From Candidatus Zhuqueibacterota bacterium (GTDB lineage Bacteria; Zhuqueibacterota; Zhuqueibacteria; Residuimicrobiales; Oceaniaggregativiventaceae): DNA of 37,333 nt. The stretch lies in the NCBI GenBank assembly GCA_014728115.1, contig WJME01000107.1, forward strand, positions 1-37,333, given 5' to 3'. Each line of letters begins with the position of its first letter. Position 1 is the first letter of the stretch. A program made the position numbers and the translations under genes. This document shows positions 1 to 8,112 of the stretch, piece by piece. The notes beneath the pieces are model-generated. The model was not told the DNA's origin. It worked only from the letters and a program-made list of their open reading frames with translations, and did not search any database.

Positions 1-1915
1 CCACTGCACGATCGCCAGGCTGCAGGGTCACTGCCGAAGGCCTGGCCGTTCTCACCCGGATTTCCAGCGGACCCACGGGTGGAATATCATCGAAAATATA
101 GATCTTGTCATTGTCGTGCGGACCTGCTGTATTGACCAGATGTACAGCCAGTCTCTCGCCCTGACGCTGTAATGTGACATCCACGTAATGAGAGCCTGTA
201 ACCCTGACCACAGGCACGGGAAACATCTCGTCGACCACGTCGGAGAGAAAATCCCGGCACACGGCATTGGCCGCCTCGTTATAGCGGCGGCCAAAATCAA
301 AATAGAGCGCCCCGATACGACCCTGTCCCAACTCTGTAACCGAAGCTGCCGGCCACCAGGCACTGCGTTTATCCCAGTCCCGGTAGAGCCTGCCCATGAT
401 TTTGATTTGGGGATCGGCCTCGATCTGCTGGGCCAGCGAATGCACATTACCGATCCACTCGGTATGCCACAGTCCGTTGGTACGTTCCTGAGGCTCACCC
501 ACAAAGGTCGTACCCAGCTCTGACTCGAACAATCCTGCGGTTCGGCCACCGATAACCAGGAGGTTGCCGCCGTTCCTGACATAGTCGATCAGCCGCTGTT
601 TGAACCCGGGTTCGATGGTGGTCCATTCGGGATAGATCAACAAGGGATACCGATCAATATCCTGTTGTAGATGGTGCTCCATGACGATATCCGTCACGTG
701 CTGGCCGTCGAGCAGGGCTTCCAGAATGCCCTGCATGGCGTTGAGCTCGCCGGACCATCCGGCAAACAGCCGCCTGTTGGTTTTATAAAAGGCATCGGTG
801 GAAAGAATCAATCCGATCTGCGGTACAGGAACGGATTTATGGCTGATCTCCTGTCGCTCCCAGCAAAAGGCAGCCGTAGCCTGCATGAGCGGCAAAGGCC
901 AGAGATAGACCGAGCCGTCCCGTTTTTGGCGAAAATAGGCCTGAAATCCACCACCCTGGGACAAGACCACAGCAGCTTCCTGCTGCAGTTGCGGAATGGT
1001 TTTGGTGTTATTGCCACCCGGCTTCCAGGTATAGGTAAAGCTCCAGGCCATGAGATCCCAGGGTTTGCCCTGCTGGGCCATAATACGCGATTCCAGCCGT
1101 GCTTTGTTGACGCTGTTGAGCGGTGAATAATCGCCCGAGATAAAATCGACATCCACCGTCACAGGCTCGGGCATAAGTGAGCTATAAGCCCAGTTGCTGG
1201 CGATCTGGAAATCCGGATTATGGTGATGCAGGGCATTCACATAATGTGCCAGGTAATCGCGAAACGCCTGTCGGTGAAACTGGGAAAACTCGACCCAGTG
1301 CGGACCCTCATCGCTCTGAGGTATGATCTCGATACCTGTTTTTTTACGAAAAGCCTTGATGGCGCGATCGCTCCAGTCGCGTTCAGTACCCCAACATTCG
1401 CCATCCACCCATACGCCGTCAATTTGATAGACATCGGACAACTCTTTAAGCTGCGGGATCAGAAGCTCGTCCACATAGGGGCCGAATACCGAGGTGACCC
1501 GCTCGTAGACCGAGCCGTCCGGTTTGCGTGCGGCCCAGTCCGGATGCAACTCGACGGCCCGTTGATCCAGCACGCCGGAATAGTGCATATAGAGCGCCAC
1601 ACCGCGGTCTGCGGTCACCTGGCGCCAGATTTTCAGCGGATCGCGTACGAATCCGGGCGCAGGATGGCCCACCTGCGTGGGATAGCTGGAATAGCCGCGA
1701 TGACCTTTGCAGTCTATTTGAATGTAATCGGGCTGCACCAGATCAAGGATCTGGTTGACCATCGATTCATCCACATGATTGCCCACACTATCGCAATCCG
1801 GACCCGCATGAAAGTCAAAGTGGATGCCCAAAAAACTCTCGGCACGCGACAGGCGCTGCGGCGTCTGAGCGTTGACCAGTGTGAGCGTGGTCAGGATTAG
1901 TATCAGGGTTTTCAT
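1..1915 (-). CDS. Secreted TIM-barrel glycoside hydrolase (GHL6 / alpha-L-fucosidase-like), 3' end cut by window
   Basis: The frame is open for 638 codons from an ATG at 1913-1915 to the window edge, so the C terminus is missing. The start is fixed by AGGAGG 5 nt upstream and by a signal peptide (about residues 1-16, ending VNA). The N-terminal half has HFDFHAGPDC (32-41), IDCKGHRGYSSYPTQVG (67-83) and WVDGECW (169-175). The Asp/Glu of the last motif is a candidate catalytic or substrate-binding site. This pattern is known from TIM-barrel hydrolases often annotated as hypothetical glycosyl hydrolase 6 or alpha-L-fucosidase. About residues 400-470 resemble the glutamine-amidotransferase-like (trimerisation) domain of GH42-type enzymes, with an open beta-strand run and a GGNLLVIGG segment. 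The inferred role is periplasmic or surface cleavage of a glycan. A sulfatase lies upstream on the same strand. The substrate cannot be read from sequence. Confidence 0.8.
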   Translation of the reverse strand, partial: MKTLILILTTLTLVNAQTPQRLSRAESFLGIHFDFHAGPDCDSVGNHVDESMVNQILDLVQPDYIQIDCKGHRGYSSYPTQVGHPAPGFVRDPLKIWRQVTADRGVALYMHYSGVLDQRAVELHPDWAARKPDGSVYERVTSVFGPYVDELLIPQLKELSDVYQIDGVWVDGECWGTERDWSDRAIKAFRKKTGIEIIPQSDEGPHWVEFSQFHRQAFRDYLAHYVNALHHHNPDFQIASNWAYSSLMPEPVTVDVDFISGDYSPLNSVNKARLESRIMAQQGKPWDLMAWSFTYTWKPGGNNTKTIPQLQQEAAVVLSQGGGFQAYFRQKRDGSVYLWPLPLMQATAAFCWERQEISHKSVPVPQIGLILSTDAFYKTNRRLFAGWSGELNAMQGILEALLDGQHVTDIVMEHHLQQDIDRYPLLIYPEWTTIEPGFKQRLIDYVRNGGNLLVIGGRTAGLFESELGTTFVGEPQERTNGLWHTEWIGNVHSLAQQIEADPQIKIMGRLYRDWDKRSAWWPAASVTELGQGRIGALYFDFGRRYNEAANAVCRDFLSDVVDEMFPVPVVRVTGSHYVDVTLQRQGERLAVHLVNTAGPHDNDKIYIFDDIPPVGPLEIRVRTARPSAVTLQPGDRAV

Positions 1916-1939
1916 TGTTCCTCCTGAGATTGGAATTCA

Positions 1940-1956
1940 GGCCGGCCGAGCCGGCC
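1940..1956 (-). other. GC-rich hairpin in the leader of the glycosidase gene
   Basis: A perfect 7-bp inverted repeat, GGCCGGC-CGA-GCCGGCC, lies about 25 nt upstream of the glycosidase ATG and next to its ribosome binding site. No T-tract follows on either strand, so it is not a standard intrinsic terminator. It could be a leader structure, the end of the upstream sulfatase transcript, or part of the repeat-rich spacer. Confidence 0.35.
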
Positions 1957-2119
1957 AACGGCATTTCCGGACAAAGGCTGGAAACGAGATCGTGCCCGGT
2001 ATGTGGATGATGACCACCCATAATGACCTCTGCTCTCTCTGGATTCATGCCAGGCTTTTGCAGACCGGTGACCACCCGTCCTGCCTGCGGACATGGCTGT
2101 TGCAGATTGCCGACCGGCC

Positions 2120-2146
2120 GTCATCCCTGCGAACGCAGGGATCCAT
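2120..2146 (+). repeat. Dispersed palindromic repeat, copy 1
   Basis: The unit reads CGTCATCCCTGCGAACGCAG and continues with GGATCCA. Its core CCCTGCG-AA-CGCAGGG is a near-perfect palindrome able to form a hairpin. It matches the reverse complement of 2275-2301 with two differences, both in the stem and mutually compensating (CCC/GGG versus TCC/GGA). Similar GTCAT-CCTGCG-CGCAGG-ATCCA elements are common dispersed intergenic repeats in many bacteria. Confidence 0.7.
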
Positions 2147-2274
2147 AGCTATGAGCGGAAACAAAGAATGATACGTCATCCGGCTTTATTGCGAGGGACA
2201 AACTCTAGTCATTTACAGTCCGGAGCGTTTGCATGCCTCATTCCCGGCTCATTCCATGCTGTTTTCCACAGCAC

Positions 2275-2301
2275 TGGATTCCTGCGTTCGCAGGAATGAC
2301 G
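2275..2301 (-). repeat. Dispersed palindromic repeat, copy 2 (inverted)
   Basis: The unit reads TGGATTCCTGCGTTCGCAGG and continues with AATGACG. It is the inverted partner of copy 1, about 130 bp away. It lies 34 bp beyond the sulfatase stop codon, so it could also act as a transcript-end hairpin for that gene. Confidence 0.7.
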
Positions 2302-2334
2302 CAAGAGTCTTTTCTCTGCCCTCTGCCCCATGCC

Positions 2335-3747
2335 CTATTCTCCTCTCAACCGCCAATCCTCGTCCGGGGTACGTGCTTTGGCCAACAGCGCCTCGAACTC
2401 GTCAATCAATTCGGGGTGTTGATGGGAGAGATCGTTTTGTTCACCCAAATCTTTCTCGAGATCATAGAGCTCAAAGGGGCCCCCGGGTCTGAGGCTGATA
2501 AATTTCCATTTACCTTTGCGAATCGCTTGTTTGGAGGCCTGGCCTTCGTGGAATTCCCAGTACAGATATTCGTGTTGTGCTTGTTGTGCCTCATCGCCTT
2601 TCAAAGCCGGCAGCATAGACAAGCCGTCGATCCCATTGGGGATATCGGCTCCGGCGATCTCGGCCACTGTCGGTAATACATCCCAAAACGCAGAGACATG
2701 AGTACTGGTGGTTTTGTCCTGGATGGTTCCCGGCCACCACGCGATAAAGGGCACACGTATTCCGCCTTCATAGAGGTCGCGTTTGATGCCGCGCAAAGGG
2801 CCATTGCTGTCGTTGAAATCGGGATCATTGCCACCCTCTCTGTGCGGACCATTATCGCTGCTAAACATCACCAAAGTGTTTTCTGCCAGTCCGAGCTGAT
2901 CTAACACATCGAGCAACGTCCCGATATCGCGATCCATGCGCGTGATCATGGCGGCGTGGCCTTTTCGTGGCTCGGGCCAGTCCTTATCTGCATAGATACC
3001 GTAATCCGGCACTTCCATACCGTGCTCATCGATCACGCTTTGGCTTTCGTTATTGGCATGTGGAATAGTATAGGCGAGATAGAGAAAAAAGGGCTGATGC
3101 TGGTTATCCCTAACGAACTGCAATGCCTGTTCGGTGAACAAATCGTGTGAATACTCTTTCTTGACTTTGGCAGCAGAACCGATACCGGCGGCATAGCCCT
3201 GGGTTTGCATGACGATCTCGTTATCCAACTGGACTTTTTCTTTGTTTTTCCAGAGCCAGTCTGTATAAAAATTATGAGCGCGGATCTGATTGAGATAGCC
3301 AAAAAAATAATCGAATCCTTGTTGGTTAGGGATGCCGGTGGTACCGGCTTCCCCCAATCCCCATTTACCGATCAGAGCGGTTGTATAGCCGACCTGCGCC
3401 AGGATCTCGGCCGCGGTAATATCCGCTGGCTTTAGCGGGCCTCCATCATTGCCGCGAATACGGGCATGTCCGGTATGATACCCGGTCATCAGGCAACAGC
3501 GCGAAGGGGCACACACTGTGCTGCCGCTATAGTGATCGGTAAAGCGCATGCCTTGGGCAGCCATGCGATCGAGATTCGGCGTCTGGATCTCTTTTTGGCC
3601 ATAGCAACCGAGATCACCGTATCCCAGATCATCGGCCAGGATATAGATCATGTTGGGTTTGCGTTTTGCACCGGACTGGCAGGCTAACATGGCTGCACTA
3701 CTGGCCGCCACCCACTGCATAAATCGTCGCCGTGAAAGAGGTTGCAT
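2335..3747 (-). CDS. Arylsulfatase (S1 family, formylglycine type), Tat-exported lipoprotein candidate
   Basis: 470 residues, a normal length for family S1 sulfatases. The N terminus has a twin-arginine motif (SRRRFMQ, 5-11) followed by a hydrophobic run and a lipobox ending at C23 (MLAC), suggesting Tat export and lipidation. Metal ligands are visible as ADDLGYGD (D39, D40) and SSDNGPH (D298, N299). The maturation signature is C79-A-P-S-R83, where the Cys becomes formylglycine, and GKWGLG (K128) is a conserved active-site segment. The enzyme hydrolyses sulfate esters, here probably on a polysaccharide, given the glycosidase downstream on the same strand. The start has AGGAGAG upstream. No formylglycine-generating enzyme gene is in the window. 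Substrate class is not determined. Confidence 0.93.
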   Translation of the reverse strand: MQPLSRRRFMQWVAASSAAMLACQSGAKRKPNMIYILADDLGYGDLGCYGQKEIQTPNLDRMAAQGMRFTDHYSGSTVCAPSRCCLMTGYHTGHARIRGNDGGPLKPADITAAEILAQVGYTTALIGKWGLGEAGTTGIPNQQGFDYFFGYLNQIRAHNFYTDWLWKNKEKVQLDNEIVMQTQGYAAGIGSAAKVKKEYSHDLFTEQALQFVRDNQHQPFFLYLAYTIPHANNESQSVIDEHGMEVPDYGIYADKDWPEPRKGHAAMITRMDRDIGTLLDVLDQLGLAENTLVMFSSDNGPHREGGNDPDFNDSNGPLRGIKRDLYEGGIRVPFIAWWPGTIQDKTTSTHVSAFWDVLPTVAEIAGADIPNGIDGLSMLPALKGDEAQQAQHEYLYWEFHEGQASKQAIRKGKWKFISLRPGGPFELYDLEKDLGEQNDLSHQHPELIDEFEALLAKARTPDEDWRLRGE

Positions 3748-3957
3748 TTTTCTCTCCTATCGTCTTTTTAAAAAGCTTTACTCATTCCATTTCTTGAATC
3801 ATCGCAGAAGAATCAGCGAACGCAGCGCAAAGATAGAATTCTAGTCTGCATTATTCACAAAGTTCAGCAAGACCACGAAAAAAAAACCTAATAATATTGG
3901 TCAATTGTCTTTTGTGTTATTCGTGGATAATCCAGGCTGGACGTTCAGGCTTTTTGC

Positions 3958-4461
3958 TCAAGCCGTCAATTCAGCATAATCCGGAATATGATCGAAAAAA
4001 ACAGCTTTCGAATTTTTAAAATCGATCTTGCATATAAAATGATGCAAACCATTGCTGATCGCCAGATACGGTGCGCGAAGTTTCATGTTATACAAAGCAA
4101 TTTGCCAGGCAGTGTCACGATCCAGTTTGACCTGAGGCGCTTTGCATTCTATCACCATGACCGGCTGGATTTTCCGGTCATGCACCAAAATATCACATCG
4201 TTTGCTGAAACCATGTACTCTGAGAACGGTTTCTACGGCCATCAATCCCTGGGGCACAGAACGGGCATGAATTAAAAAATGAATCCAGTGTTGGCGCACC
4301 CACTCTTCAGGCGTCAATGCAACGTATTTCTGCCGGACAATATCGAATATCTGTTTTTGCTCCTCCTGCTCTCGGAAAAGAAAATCGATTTGAGGAAAAT
4401 TGAGTGGCTGCAAAACAATACTCCATTCACAGGATGATTCCGACAGGGAATAAATCCGCAT
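3958..4461 (-). CDS. HsdR_N-type (type I restriction R subunit N-terminal) domain protein, solitary
   Basis: The protein carries the PD-(D/E)xK-like core of the HSDR_N domain: CDILVHD, then VIECKAP (E-x-K), with the family-typical KYVALTPEEWVRQH segment before it. The helicase and other R-subunit domains are absent, as in the short stand-alone proteins known from FCB genomes (about 150 residues). The ATG at 4459-4461 gives 167 residues but has no clear ribosome binding site. A TTG at 4411-4413 preceded by TGGAGT gives 151 residues beginning MQPLNFPQIDF, which fits the family better. A still longer frame reaches 4521 but would overlap the divergent VOC gene. No modification or specificity subunit is nearby, so a restriction role is unlikely; its real function is unknown. 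Confidence 0.8.
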   Translation of the reverse strand: MRIYSLSESSCEWSIVLQPLNFPQIDFLFREQEEQKQIFDIVRQKYVALTPEEWVRQHWIHFLIHARSVPQGLMAVETVLRVHGFSKRCDILVHDRKIQPVMVIECKAPQVKLDRDTAWQIALYNMKLRAPYLAISNGLHHFICKIDFKNSKAVFFDHIPDYAELTA

Positions 4462-4500
4462 TTTCTGGTGTCTTGATATACACATTTCAGGAGGACGATC

Positions 4501-5409
4501 GTGATCAAGGGATTGCACCATATCACTTTATTGACCCGGGACGCACTGGCAAGCGTTGAATTCTACAGCGAGATTCTGGGACTCCGGATGATCAAAAAAA
4601 CGGTTAATTTTGACTCGCCCGATACCTATCATCTCTATTTTGGCGATCATACCGGCAAACCCGGTTCTTTGGTTACCATCTTTCCCATCAATGAAATGCA
4701 AAATCCACAAGAACCGATTCACGGCATATCCGCAATCGCGTTCGAGGCTTCTCCTGTAGCCTATGATTTTTGGACATCCCGGCTCAAAGCGGTGGATGTG
4801 CAAGCCAGAAAAGACAGGCTCACGTTCAAAAACCCGGAAGGGCTGACCATTCACATTGACTTGAAAAAATCCCTGCCACGTTTTATGGCGAATCAAGAAT
4901 CCGAGATTCCGTCTCAATTCGCCTTGCAAGGGATTTCAGGCCTGGAAATCACGGTGCACAAGCCAGATCGCCTGAAAGAGTTTCTCCTCAAGACAATGGG
5001 ATTCAGGCCGGATCCGAAAAAAGATCGTATCATGGCCGGAATCGAAAATGAAGCCGTGTATCTCGATCTGTATCAAGCCGACCCGTCCGCTTTTCGTCCA
5101 AAGACCCCGCCTGTCCATCATGTAGCCTGGCGTATGGAACAGGAGGATCAGCAGCAAGCCTGGCAACAATATTTACGGGATCATGACCTAGCAGTAACAT
5201 CGGTGATTGACCGGCAGTATTTTCTATCGATATACTTTCGGATTCCCGGGCTCTTGTTCGAGATCGCTACGGACGGTCCCGGTTTTACCGTGAACGAATC
5301 CATAAAAGACCTGGGTTCCGAGTTGCAATTACCGCCCTGGTTAGAATCCCGCCGCAACGATATTTTGCTTTCTCTTCCTTCTCTCGAAACTATTGATCAG
5401 GTGTATTGA
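4501..5409 (+). CDS. Ring-cleaving dioxygenase / glyoxalase (VOC superfamily)
   Basis: 302 residues from a GTG start with AGGAGG 6 nt upstream. There are two VOC modules: residues about 1-125 (GLHHITLL, FYSEILGLR) and about 140-290. Likely metal ligands are H6/H7 in LHHIT, H206/H207 in VHHVAW and E254 in LLFEIATDGPGF, the arrangement of Fe(II)/Mn(II)-dependent ring-cleaving dioxygenases of the MhqO/CatE type. Known members act on hydroquinone or catechol compounds and often respond to quinone or electrophile stress; the substrate here is inferred only. It is cytoplasmic (no signal peptide). It is divergent from the HsdR_N gene and not obviously part of the sugar genes around it. Confidence 0.87.
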   Translation: MIKGLHHITLLTRDALASVEFYSEILGLRMIKKTVNFDSPDTYHLYFGDHTGKPGSLVTIFPINEMQNPQEPIHGISAIAFEASPVAYDFWTSRLKAVDVQARKDRLTFKNPEGLTIHIDLKKSLPRFMANQESEIPSQFALQGISGLEITVHKPDRLKEFLLKTMGFRPDPKKDRIMAGIENEAVYLDLYQADPSAFRPKTPPVHHVAWRMEQEDQQQAWQQYLRDHDLAVTSVIDRQYFLSIYFRIPGLLFEIATDGPGFTVNESIKDLGSELQLPPWLESRRNDILLSLPSLETIDQVY

Positions 5410-5535
5410 ACACCTGTCTCTCACATTTAAACAGCTACAGGAAAAGTTAAGAGGGATGTTCTGCAATTGCAAGGAAAAAGTTAGCATTTACAATATTCAG
5501 AGATTAGAATTCCGCCAGGATCCCGTGATTTTTCT

Positions 5536-5563
5536 TTGAATACTAAATAAAAAACCGTATTCT
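5536..5563 (+). promoter_or_regulatory. Candidate sigma70-like promoter for the first DUF1080 gene
   Basis: TTGAAT (5536-5541), a 16-bp spacer and TATTCT (5558-5563). The predicted start point would be close to 5570, giving a very short leader just before AGGAGG at 5574-5579. The same box pattern precedes several other genes here. Confidence 0.4.
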
Positions 5564-5584
5564 CTGGAAAAAAAGGAGGATAAC

Positions 5585-6268
5585 GTGTACCGACTCTCTT
5601 TTATCATGGTTCTTTTTATGCTTTTTGCCTGCCAGAGTGGCCCCCAGGTTCCGCCACAATCCCATCCCAATGTCAGCGACTGGACAGATTTATTCACTCC
5701 AGACCTAGCAAATGCCATTTTCCCGGAAAAGGTATGGACCTTTGAGAATGGCATTCTCACAGCCAGCGAAGATCAAGCTATTTGGACAAAAATAGTGTAT
5801 GATAATTTTATTCTCGATCTGGAATTCATGACCGAGCATGAAACCAACAGCGGCGTCATCGTTTATTGCTCGAATATGGAAAATTGGATTCCCAATTCTG
5901 TGGAAATACAGATTGCTGATGACCATGCCGAAAAATGGGCCAACATGCCAGGCACCTGGCAATGTGCCGCCATCTTTGGTCACCTGGCTCCTACCGAAAG
6001 CAGAGTCAAAAAACCCGGCGAATGGAATCGCTATACCATCACCTGTCAGGATTCCATGATCTGGGTGATGCTCAATGGCAAAACCGTGACGGAAATGAAC
6101 ATGCAAAAATGGACATCAGCCAAGACCAATCCTGATGGATCAGAGATCCCTTCCTGGTTGAGCACCCCCTTTGCCGAACTGCCGACAAAAGGTCATATCG
6201 GATTTCAGGGAAAACATGCAGGGGCACCGATTTATTTTCGCAATCTCGTAATCAAGGAAATTGAATAG
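5585..6268 (+). CDS. DUF1080 (3-keto-disaccharide hydrolase-like) lipoprotein
   Basis: 227 residues from a GTG start with AGGAGG 5 nt upstream. The N terminus is a lipoprotein signal with lipobox LFAC (C16). The rest is one jelly-roll (concanavalin-like) DUF1080 domain. Typical pieces are DWTDLF near the start, FENGILTA, NSGVIVYC, a PGEWNRYTI strand and GHIGFQGKHAG with IYFRNLVI at the end. Some DUF1080 proteins cleave 3-keto-glycosides produced by a glycoside 3-dehydrogenase; many remain uncharacterised. No dehydrogenase is visible in this window. The gene ends immediately against the convergent esterase gene, with no spacer. A second DUF1080 lipoprotein lies at 11112-11738. Confidence 0.88.
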   Translation: MYRLSFIMVLFMLFACQSGPQVPPQSHPNVSDWTDLFTPDLANAIFPEKVWTFENGILTASEDQAIWTKIVYDNFILDLEFMTEHETNSGVIVYCSNMENWIPNSVEIQIADDHAEKWANMPGTWQCAAIFGHLAPTESRVKKPGEWNRYTITCQDSMIWVMLNGKTVTEMNMQKWTSAKTNPDGSEIPSWLSTPFAELPTKGHIGFQGKHAGAPIYFRNLVIKEIE

Positions 6269-7261
6269 TCAATAGTCTTCAGGGGAACCCTGAAAGAGTT
6301 GATTAAAAAACTCTGACATATGGTGCTGCACATAGTCATTGACCGGTTTGGCCAGATCCATGGCATGGGGCCAGCCTTCGAGGCGGTGGTATTCATGATA
6401 AACACCTGCAGAGTTGAGCCATCGTTCCAGAGAATCGGCCTGACTCACGGGAACCAGTCCGTCAATGGTGCCATGAAAGGTCAATGTGGGGGGATCATCG
6501 GGAGAAATATAGAAACGCGGTGATCCGCGTCTATAGAGATCCGTTCTTTCCTGATATGAAACTCCCATAAAATTCCGGGTCAAAGAATGTGAGCTGCCGT
6601 ATTCGGTGGTGAGATCGACAGGTCCATATAAATTCACAACAGCACTGACCTGTGAGCCGAGTGTGTCCGCACTGCACTCTGTATTCCAACGGTCGTCATC
6701 GCTGGAATACCCTACCATCATGGACAAATGCCCGCCGGCAGAGCCACCGATGACAGCGAATTTACGGGGATCTATGAGATACTCTGAGGCATGGGCCCGC
6801 AGCCATTGGATTGCGCATTTGGCATCATTGACTGCAGCCGGGAACCGCGCCGATTTAACCAGACGGTAATTTATACTGACCGTCACAAATCCTTTGCGAG
6901 CAAACTCGAGCTGATAGAGCCGATAATCTTCTTTCTTGCCGCTCCGCCAACCACCGCCATGAATAAAAACAAGACAAGGGGCAGGTTTGACCTGATCTTT
7001 GGATCGAAAGATATCCAGTTTACAGGTATCCTCACCGACCGTTTTATAGACTCTGTCATGCAGCTCTATTACCGATTCATCCTCTGCAGGCTCGGTATTG
7101 ACCAATTTTATCCATTTTACAGCAAGTGCCAGCCTTAACAGATTTTCATTCGGAAATCCTCTGGGAGGATGTTCCGGAGTAGATGACCAAAAGACCGCTC
7201 CTGCGAAATATATACTCACAAGGATAGCAATGCCTATCAAGACCCCTTTTTTCCATGACAT
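6269..7261 (-). CDS. Alpha/beta hydrolase, esterase of the HGGGW (BD-FAE / hormone-sensitive-lipase-like) type
   Basis: 330 residues from the ATG at 7259-7261; an upstream in-frame ATG at 7292-7294 adds 11 residues and is less likely because the shorter start directly precedes the membrane segment. Residues about 6-26 form a signal anchor. The oxyanion-hole motif HGGGW is at 101-105, the nucleophile elbow GGSAGG has Ser174, and the acid and base are probably D267 (GTIDGLVPV) and H299 (GWPHAMD). This is the layout of BD-FAE/DLH-type esterases that remove acetyl, feruloyl or similar groups from glycans. Extracytoplasmic activity is inferred from the anchor. It is convergent with the DUF1080 gene, the two stop codons being adjacent. 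Confidence 0.88.
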   Translation of the reverse strand: MSWKKGVLIGIAILVSIYFAGAVFWSSTPEHPPRGFPNENLLRLALAVKWIKLVNTEPAEDESVIELHDRVYKTVGEDTCKLDIFRSKDQVKPAPCLVFIHGGGWRSGKKEDYRLYQLEFARKGFVTVSINYRLVKSARFPAAVNDAKCAIQWLRAHASEYLIDPRKFAVIGGSAGGHLSMMVGYSSDDDRWNTECSADTLGSQVSAVVNLYGPVDLTTEYGSSHSLTRNFMGVSYQERTDLYRRGSPRFYISPDDPPTLTFHGTIDGLVPVSQADSLERWLNSAGVYHEYHRLEGWPHAMDLAKPVNDYVQHHMSEFFNQLFQGSPEDY

Positions 7262-7986
7262 AGATTTCCCCAAGGTGATTAATCTTTTGCACAAAATTTG
7301 TTATATTAAATGGTATCCAATCTTAAATATTCCTTACAAAACTATCAAGAAAAAATTAATAGTGAAATTCTGGTTACGGTAGAGACACCAACAAAAAAAA
7401 GATTTATTTGTTTCCTGTCTATTTTGGAAAGCAGTGATTTATAATAAGGTCAAATGATCGAATAGGTATGAATTAAAAAATGAAATAATATCGAGATATT
7501 GCACCCCCCGTTCATTACAACCAAAAATTTCTCAAGAAACAAATTCTATTCTTTGTTTTTGTTTGCTTTGGTGTGAACTATCGATACCTTAATTATATCG
7601 AGTCAAAAGCAATTTCTGGCTTTTATTTTCTCTGTGTTCTTCTGTGACCTCTGAGGTTTTCTTTCAGGATATATAAAATCTATTTTGGACAAGAGTGAAT
7701 AAAACTATATTTTCATCATTATCTTCTTGACTTTATCAAAATTAATCGCTACCAATAAGTGAGGCTGTTTTTTCTTGGACCATGGGGTCGACAATCCACT
7801 CTCACAACATCACCTTTCGTATGACTGCACAACTCAACTCTTGCTATGCACTGGTAAAATTCTTTGGCCTGCTCGATCGTAAACGACTTTCGTTCTGAAA
7901 ACCTTTTTCCAAAAAAACGACCATTGGCGAGATCTGATCCTCGAAAAACCCGCTATTCGAAAAAAATTTGAAAGGGGGTGAGCAAT
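7262..7986. other. AT-rich intergenic region
   Basis: About 725 bp with many stops in all frames and no recognisable gene. It must contain the promoter of the leftward esterase gene, but I see no strong box pair. At 7629-7656 a phrase of the CTCTGTGTTCTTCTGTGACC type resembles low-complexity intergenic phrases found in many environmental genomes. A 92-residue frame on the minus strand (7834-8112) has no ribosome binding site or recognisable motif and is not called. Confidence 0.5.
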
Positions 7987-8052
7987 ATGGAATCGACAAG
8001 GGTGTATTCTGCCTTTTGGGATCATGTCCAGTCGCTTCTTTCTCCGCCCTAG
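7987..8052 (+). CDS. Possible 21-residue small ORF or leader peptide
   Basis: An ATG at 7987 is preceded at 7971-7983 by AAAGGGGGTGA, which differs from the full anti-Shine-Dalgarno complement AAAGGAGGTGA at one base and still pairs by G-U wobble. The frame encodes 21 residues (MESTRVYSAFW, then DHVQSLLSPP) and stops at 8050-8052, 60 bp before the Calx-beta gene on the same strand. It has no signal peptide and no attenuator-like run of one amino acid. It may be a translated leader, an unrecognised small protein, or chance. Confidence 0.3.
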   Translation: MESTRVYSAFWDHVQSLLSPP

Positions 8053-8112
8053 AAAGAATCGGGCATCACATTCTCCATTAAACAATAAAATCGAACATTT
8101 CTTGGGGGCCAT

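Larger units (their letters stand above)
1916..2334. other. Intergenic region between sulfatase and glycosidase with repeats
   Basis: About 420 bp without a supportable gene; short open frames here have no ribosome binding site and no recognisable protein. It holds a GC-rich hairpin near 1940-1956 and an inverted pair of one dispersed repeat at 2120-2146 and 2275-2301. Between 1990 and 2120 there are looser fragments of the same flavour (GGATTCATGCC, CCTGCCTGCGGAC), as if older degenerate copies had accumulated. Confidence 0.6.

Noticed and set aside
1220..1900. Rightward open frame of 226 codons over the glycosidase gene
   Set aside because: The opposite strand carries clear conserved hydrolase motifs with a good ribosome site; this frame is its shadow.
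3909..3929. TTTTGTGTTATTCGTGGAT phrase, and CTGTGTTCTTCTGTGACC at 7629-7656
   Set aside because: They resemble low-complexity intergenic phrases seen in many genomes, but two unlike single occurrences are not enough to call a repeat family.
7834..8112. Leftward 92-codon frame in the AT-rich spacer
   Set aside because: No ribosome binding site, no recognisable motif, and it overlaps the better-supported small ORF on the other strand.
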